A DNA stretch of 64,000 nucleotides from Meira nashicola (lineage: Eukaryota > Basidiomycota > Exobasidiomycetes > Exobasidiales > Brachybasidiaceae): positions 1,199,178 to 1,263,177 of the forward strand of contig BCJU01000001.1 in NCBI GenBank assembly GCA_001600355.1, given 5' to 3'. The notes beneath the pieces were generated by a model that had not been told where the DNA came from, ran no database searches, and saw only the letters and a program-made list of their open reading frames with translations. Both the position numbers and the translations under genes were made by a program. The first letter of the stretch is position 1; each line of letters starts with the position of its first letter. This document shows, piece by piece, positions 59,901-64,000 of this stretch.

Positions 59901-62024
59901 TTGTGTAAGAGGTACTTGACCATTTGGTTGTGGGGGAGGCAAACTTGGACCACCAGGAGGAGGTGCTTGGATAGCGGATTGAGTTGTAGCCTCGGGTTGT
60001 TGTGCAATCGCAGCAAGAGAAATTGGTGCTCCTCCGCGTTGCGTAGGAGACATTGCTCGGTCTGCTGGCGACATGGATCTGGATCCTGCATCGAGTGGAC
60101 CAGCTTTACGTTGTTGTTGACTTCCTGTTGCAGTTTTCGATCCTTGTTCTGGTGGATATTTAATTTTTGCAGTATCAAGAACATATACGATTGCAGGATC
60201 ATCTGGTTTTCCGCCTGTGAACGATTCACCGCCCAATACGACAACTTTATTTTGGAATGCGGTAAGTGCATGTCCACTCCTTCCGCTAGGAGATGGACCC
60301 ATGTTGGCAAACATGTACCATCTCTGATTCGAAATACGGAAACTGGCCAAATCACCTAGATCCTTTCCATCCACACCTCGACCGCCAAAGATATACATAA
60401 TGTCATCCACCAAGCATGCGGCATGACCTTCTCTGGGGACAGGAATGTAGCCGATACAGCTCAATTCTCTCCATGCATTGGTTGCAACATCATAACACCA
60501 TGTGTCATTGTAGTGATATTGACCATCTGTACCTCCAAAGATGAAAATCTTGTCCTTGTATGTCACACTAGCATGTCCTGTTCGTTTTGGTGGTAATTCT
60601 GACGTAGGCTTGAGTAATTCCCAAGTAGGTGTTGTTTTTAAGCTGTTCAAATCGAAAGACCAAATATCGTTCATAAATGTACCATCAACCTGACCTCCAA
60701 AGACGTAGAACCTCGAACCAACGATGGAAACAGTGTGTCCATATCGTCCTACAGGACCGGCATTTGGCCCTTCATTTGCAGGTCGAACCCTTGTCCATTC
60801 CCGTGTGCTCAAATTTAGCAAGTACAATCCTTCATCTTGTTTATCGTCTGCTCGTACCTTTGTATCACCACCCCACAAGATTAACACATTTGCAACCAAA
60901 ACAGTCGCATGACCTACACGAGGAGGAGGAATCTCTCCGGTTGTCTGTACCAATGTTGCATTGACACCTCCTGCTGGGTTGAGAGAACCTGGTGGTGATC
61001 CTGGAGGTAATGGAGCTGCAGGCTGAGTGACCTTGTCGACATAAACAACGTACAAGTCATTCTTTACACTCTCTCTTACCAATCCACCAAAAAGATAAAT
61101 TTCACCAGTAGAACTTGCAGCTGAATTAGCAGCATGACCATAACGTGGAAAAGGTGAAGGACTAACGGCGCCCACCGCTGCTGCTTGACGTGCTTCATCC
61201 AAGAATCGCGGAGGGTTCATAGACAATCCTCTTTGACTCCAAGGATAGACAACTTGTTGAGTCCTTGGCCTTTCACCACCTGGACCAACAGGACCGCCTT
61301 GCAATGGAGGTGCACCAGTTGATGAAGGAGGCAAACCTGATACGCCATTCACATTTCCACCACTGACACCTGGTGACCCTATATTACTCGATTGTCCAGC
61401 TGCCATGTTGTTGTACGGTGGACTGTTGGTCGCTTGACCTTCGCCAGAAGCTGGACCACGCATTTGGCTAGAACCAGGAGCAGGAATGCCGCTGCTACCG
61501 AGATCTTGACGAGGAGGACCACCGAATTTGAATCCGCCTGCTGCTCCGGGAGGGCCATTATTGATTCCTGGAGGACCATGTTGTTGATTCTGTCCTCGAA
61601 GTATGCTCGGACCAGGTCCTGGAATATTGCTTGTACCATTCAAGTTGGAAGAATTCGGACCAACAGAGCCGTACATACCGCTTGGTTGACCCATACCACC
61701 CGATATGGAGCCTTTTGATCCATGTCCCGGATTGGATTGAGGCGACATTGGACCTGTACGCATTTGACTTCCAGCTTGTGGTTGTTGATTGTCCAATGTT
61801 GGAGAACCATCTTGGCCGCCTGGCGCATTTTTATCCTTTTTTTTTCCAAAGATGGCCATCTTTTTTATATTGGAAAATGATTCACGTGAAAGAGTTGTAT
61901 GATGTCCGCCGCGATCTGATAAAGAATCGGAATAGAATGTTAGCGATTGAATTTGACTATCACTTTCTGAAGAGACGGGACTGTTGAGCCTTCTTTTCAT
62001 CATCTTTTCATTGATGAATTCCAT
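56967..62024 (-). CDS. TEA1: Tea1-like kelch and coiled-coil cell-end marker
   Basis: A very long polarity protein of the Tea1/Kel family: 1685 aa from the ATG at 62024, or 1630 aa from the ATG at 61859 (MAIFGKKKDKNAPGG), a start typical of these proteins and perhaps the true one. Seen: a Gly/Pro/Ser/Asn-rich N-terminus; six kelch units with YLFGG, ILWGG, YVFGG, IFIFGG, MYIFGG and VVLGG (about residues 240-565 by the shorter start); a Gln/Pro-rich linker; then a coiled coil of some 700 residues (ERQLTRLREELKLEQQ and more). Tea1 rides microtubule plus ends to cell tips and marks polarity sites. It is next to a beta-tubulin gene on the same strand. Confidence 0.85.
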   Translation of the reverse strand: MEFINEKMMKRRLNSPVSSESDSQIQSLTFYSDSLSDRGGHHTTLSRESFSNIKKMAIFGKKKDKNAPGGQDGSPTLDNQQPQAGSQMRTGPMSPQSNPGHGSKGSISGGMGQPSGMYGSVGPNSSNLNGTSNIPGPGPSILRGQNQQHGPPGINNGPPGAAGGFKFGGPPRQDLGSSGIPAPGSSQMRGPASGEGQATNSPPYNNMAAGQSSNIGSPGVSGGNVNGVSGLPPSSTGAPPLQGGPVGPGGERPRTQQVVYPWSQRGLSMNPPRFLDEARQAAAVGAVSPSPFPRYGHAANSAASSTGEIYLFGGLVRESVKNDLYVVYVDKVTQPAAPLPPGSPPGSLNPAGGVNATLVQTTGEIPPPRVGHATVLVANVLILWGGDTKVRADDKQDEGLYLLNLSTREWTRVRPANEGPNAGPVGRYGHTVSIVGSRFYVFGGQVDGTFMNDIWSFDLNSLKTTPTWELLKPTSELPPKRTGHASVTYKDKIFIFGGTDGQYHYNDTWCYDVATNAWRELSCIGYIPVPREGHAACLVDDIMYIFGGRGVDGKDLGDLASFRISNQRWYMFANMGPSPSGRSGHALTAFQNKVVVLGGESFTGGKPDDPAIVYVLDTAKIKYPPEQGSKTATGSQQQRKAGPLDAGSRSMSPADRAMSPTQRGGAPISLAAIAQQPEATTQSAIQAPPPGGPSLPPPQPNGQVPLTQSEIQPGQKNIRGNEAQGAMAGIGSAPALSMSPTQRNATQSPTANVPPNVNPISPPQQVRQGSLPPGNQQPMTYNGPRSQRSIENMRNGTGAASPIQRGLPNGINSTDRTMSPAPADGFHYASMPNGRAPQQAMGGGAPGEIESLRKREAWMKAALALAAKKGFVAPEDLDQVEANGAAGIGARSPDFNLQDIDTGAPGSEKDKIVRALISLKAQLAQAKSTIAQQAQNEADRIGESDRARLAALSEAAFYRAKLDALESGNTSEAERLQRERTNDIERQLSDTLRETGEFERQLTRLREELKLEQQLRSSAEDRLSEATKRAMSAEAAQLKVYDELANIQKKSHTQESQLRDHREKVVSLSALVAKHQTDHEEARSQLDEHRSTSENQSLALRDLQTSLAAATARAAEHERMHQQHRDLASQHENTIARLRSELTAKSSEAEGHQSRAVELESLVSHHRTEAESHRQAVTGGLAQLLAFQKQQGTRSAEQSIPPHINDRLRSLQDECDSMRQIHAESKQAADQAHASLDEMRERNFSLEKQQSGLRSELSAMRSQLTIALQEVARLKDISSSRDLEIRDSKRHAEATQVKHALLRQFMADRGVSVPGDEELNSKVGGGVADKRIRELEEEVDSQSRELAETEHRLRDASSRVEELTRELEHASTRAARVSANAPQVEEAQRRATLAERELEEAHTTYRERAAQLEHDYQTAVQFVKGSEKMLRRMKDELTKYKSENGSLQNELMNARAGMYSPDNEAAKDVEALRIRLAELTQKHDETTIENRELERKMAALIAEHKDFRDKNREILEAGPGGATSTHTAKVQELETQIASLEASLTDVRRELQESLSLNTHLSSELSSASKGAQAGAGGANGAANSNAMARNLNAAQIQNEQLRSERDSLAQRLQETEDKLQLLLSNDSEVGGEAATRDSHAFSISSELDKWERDRAGVPDTLPPGVSPAALAASSSSHAVPDQIA

Positions 62025-63732
62025 CTTGGCGAAACTTTGATTAGATGGTGTTGGGATTCAAACAGGAATACCTCCCCATTACGGCCCATTGGATGAGACG
62101 CATTTACCAGACAAAGCGCAACATTCTATCTCAGCATTACCATTTAGAAAGAAAAAAAGGTTACGAGCGTGCACCTGGCACTTTGCCAAATTGCGCCCAG
62201 TCCCTCCCCTTGTCTCCTTTTTTATTTGTCTGGTAGCGCCGCATTTAAGATTACACTTTCCTATCTTCATATTCACCCAAATCCGATCTTCGAGGATTCT
62301 ACTTCGATTTACTCACCTTAGTTAATCTTTCCAATTTATAAGCAAAAGAAGAGTGGATCCGAAGTTATCTTTCTTAATCTTCTTCACAAAGACCGCATTT
62401 ACTGCATGCACGCAATATTTTTGTATTTATCTTGAAGGAAAGGGCGGCTGTGATTGATCTTCCGCGTAAATCAGAGGAAGAGATACCTCTGTCTTTCTTG
62501 TCGTTATTTATATGAACAATTTGTACAACCACTTCAGTTCATCAGTGTCGGCCCGGAATGAATACGGTGCCGATTATGTTTGGATGTCGTTAATTTAACC
62601 CTTCAAGACGGGTTGGCGTTCAAGAGAAAGAATGTTCACCTTGATATTGAGTCGTAGTATCAGATCATTCAACGATTCAGTTGACTGAATGATGTAAGTG
62701 AAGAAGAAGAGAGTGATGAAAAAAGGATGCTTTTCCTTCTTGATGTTCATCGGCGATAGGTTTAATTGCGTATGCAATTTACGTAGAACTAATATTAACG
62801 TGTATGCATCACGTACATATCCGTGTTTTTCGCTTTTATAGTCAAATAATATTCTCTGCCCGCACGCACTCGATTGTAGAAATGATGTGTAGGTTGCTGG
62901 TACGCGAGCGGGCAATATTTCTGTCAATACGAAAAAAGTACACTGGTAAGATGCTCAAGAACGAGACAGCAGTACGTGATTACACACGAGCGTTTTCGTA
63001 CCAGTTATTATGCCTTATTGCCTTCTTGCCTCATTGCACGATTCTCTAATTTTTTTTTTGACATGTGTGCGTGCGCGCAAAGGCTTTCTCTATAGCAAAA
63101 GCGCAACTAATGCTCTGTTTACGTGCCTGATTTTATCGTTCGTTTATTCTCAAGAAGGAAAGGTCCAACTATCTTCCATGAATCATGCTGCTTCTACATA
63201 CATACAATGCATTTGTTCTGGTCTGTTCTTATGCGCGTATACCAATTACTAGCCGATCGTTCCAACGGTGCCACGATAAGATGGTGATTGGACTTATTAA
63301 TTCTGCTTCATCTGATGGAAGTCGAATAACAGATGACATTTTTAAGTTCATGCCGATCAAAGTCTTGATTTGAGATCATAATGGAGATTGGCCTATTGAT
63401 TGACGTTTTCTGCTGAGGATGTATTGGTTTCATGTACCTATGTACTTTAAATAAGACACAATTTTAGTGCATCTCAATTGACGCTAGAAGGAGTGGACAG
63501 GAAGGAAAAAAAGGCGCTTTGCATGCTCACAATGCACAAAGCCGAAATGAATACTAAAGATTAAAATAAATACGTACACATAGTCATTGCCTCTTTAATG
63601 TGAGCACTTTTGCATAAATACATAAATTGAAGTTGGCAAAAAAGAAAGAAAAGGAATTAAGAGCATTCCAGATCAAAGACATGAAATTTGCCATCCACTT
63701 TTATTATTTTTTGTTCATCCTTGAATTTATTG
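62025..63732. other. Long intergenic region
   Basis: About 1.7 kb between two minus-strand genes. Weak ORFs exist on both strands (for example a 51-codon minus frame from an ATG near 62750 with a hydrophobic start), none convincing. It contains a T-tract near 63050. No RNA gene was recognised. Confidence 0.4.
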
Positions 63733-64000
63733 TCATTCTGCCAACATGGATTCGCCTTCATATCCTCCTTGCGATTCTTGTGGGATATCTTCTTCATAAT
63801 AAGATTCTTGAACGGGTTGTTGTGCTTGTAGAATGGATGGTTGTTCTTCAATGTATTCCTCTTCCACAAGATATTCTTCATCTTCCTCCACACCAGCTTG
63901 TTCGTATTGTTCGTATTCTGCCATCAAATCCAACAAATTGCTCTCTGCTTCAGTGAATTCCATCTCAGACATTCCTTCTTCCAAGTACCAATGCAAGAAA
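63733..64000 (-). CDS. Divergent beta-tubulin, C-terminal part
   Basis: Partial: the gene runs off the window end and its start is not included. Seen: [20 protein letters not shown], then [14 protein letters not shown], clearly the C-terminal helix of beta-tubulin. It differs from the usual TGEGMDE at the first motif (LEEGMSE) and at several helix positions. The tail after YEQYEQ is about 53 residues, acidic, with several EE, EEY and YYEEDIP stretches. A normal beta-tubulin tail is about 15-20 residues. It may be a second, specialised beta-tubulin. The tail is where tubulin binds MAPs and is modified. Confidence 0.85.
   Translation of the reverse strand, partial: FLHWYLEEGMSEMEFTEAESNLLDLMAEYEQYEQAGVEEDEEYLVEEEYIEEQPSILQAQQPVQESYYEEDIPQESQGGYEGESMLAE

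Noticed and set aside
62051..62110. GGGATTCAAAC, resembling a tRNA B-box in reverse
   Set aside because: No acceptor or T-stem pairing can be formed around it.
62595..62927. Minus frame with a possible 51-codon secreted ORF inside
   Set aside because: Frame opens with TTG; the internal ATG product has no cysteines or family features.

Overview
This window is fungal nuclear DNA, most likely from a basidiomycete. The genes are compact. Most introns are 50-100 nt with GTGAGT-like donors and some clear branch points. Conserved proteins are unmistakably eukaryotic (NPL4, CBF5, CCT7, proteasome beta-3, SEC11, COQ6), and several families are typical of filamentous or plant-associated fungi: a Tea1-like kelch protein, a heme-thiolate peroxygenase, a GMC oxidase and clustered small secreted proteins. 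The intron pattern and secretome remind me of Ustilaginomycotina-type fungi, but I cannot place the species. I recognised no CRISPR array, rRNA, tRNA or transposase gene.

Layout. 1-1226: SEN34 tRNA-splicing endonuclease subunit. 1701-5007: five small secreted-protein genes in tandem on the minus strand; four share Asn-Ala-Ala-Pro at the signal-peptide end, and two are paralogues with identical cysteine spacing. 6043-6129: a perfect 31-bp inverted repeat with TA ends, just upstream of a three-exon SEC11. 7076-11595: a divergent pair, a quinate-repressor-like protein built from AROM-type domains, and COQ6. 11687-20103: a polyQ regulator, a spliced small secreted protein, and an ankyrin/CCCH RNA-binding protein. 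21194-28816: NPL4 (first coding exon is only ATG), a tetraspan PPxY protein, and a large disordered protein. 29332-35837: PUP3, then a group of three poorly conserved secreted or membrane proteins. The largest combines four SILK/RVxF-type motif pairs with a dibasic KR repeat region. 36037-41807: an Rrn11-like factor, a small spliced membrane protein, mitochondrial AAT1 and CBF5.

42151-51749 is a redox/lipid neighbourhood: a fatty-acyl-reductase-like enzyme, a secreted GMC oxidase, a seven-exon thiol glutathione peroxidase whose exons are too short to show as long ORFs, a secreted heme-thiolate peroxygenase and a hotdog thioesterase. A GMC oxidase can make H2O2, a peroxygenase uses it and a glutathione peroxidase removes it, so a joint function is plausible but unproven. 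51963-64000: a GATA zinc-finger protein, CCT7, a Tea1-like protein, and the C-terminus of a divergent beta-tubulin with a long acidic tail, cut by the window edge. The last three all relate to tubulin or microtubules.

Many reading frames begin at a non-ATG codon. I moved those starts to the first suitable ATG and rebuilt spliced models for SEC11, NPL4, PUP3, the acyl reductase, the peroxidase, the 156-aa membrane protein and a secreted protein. All exon sums keep the frame, but no transcript data support them here.
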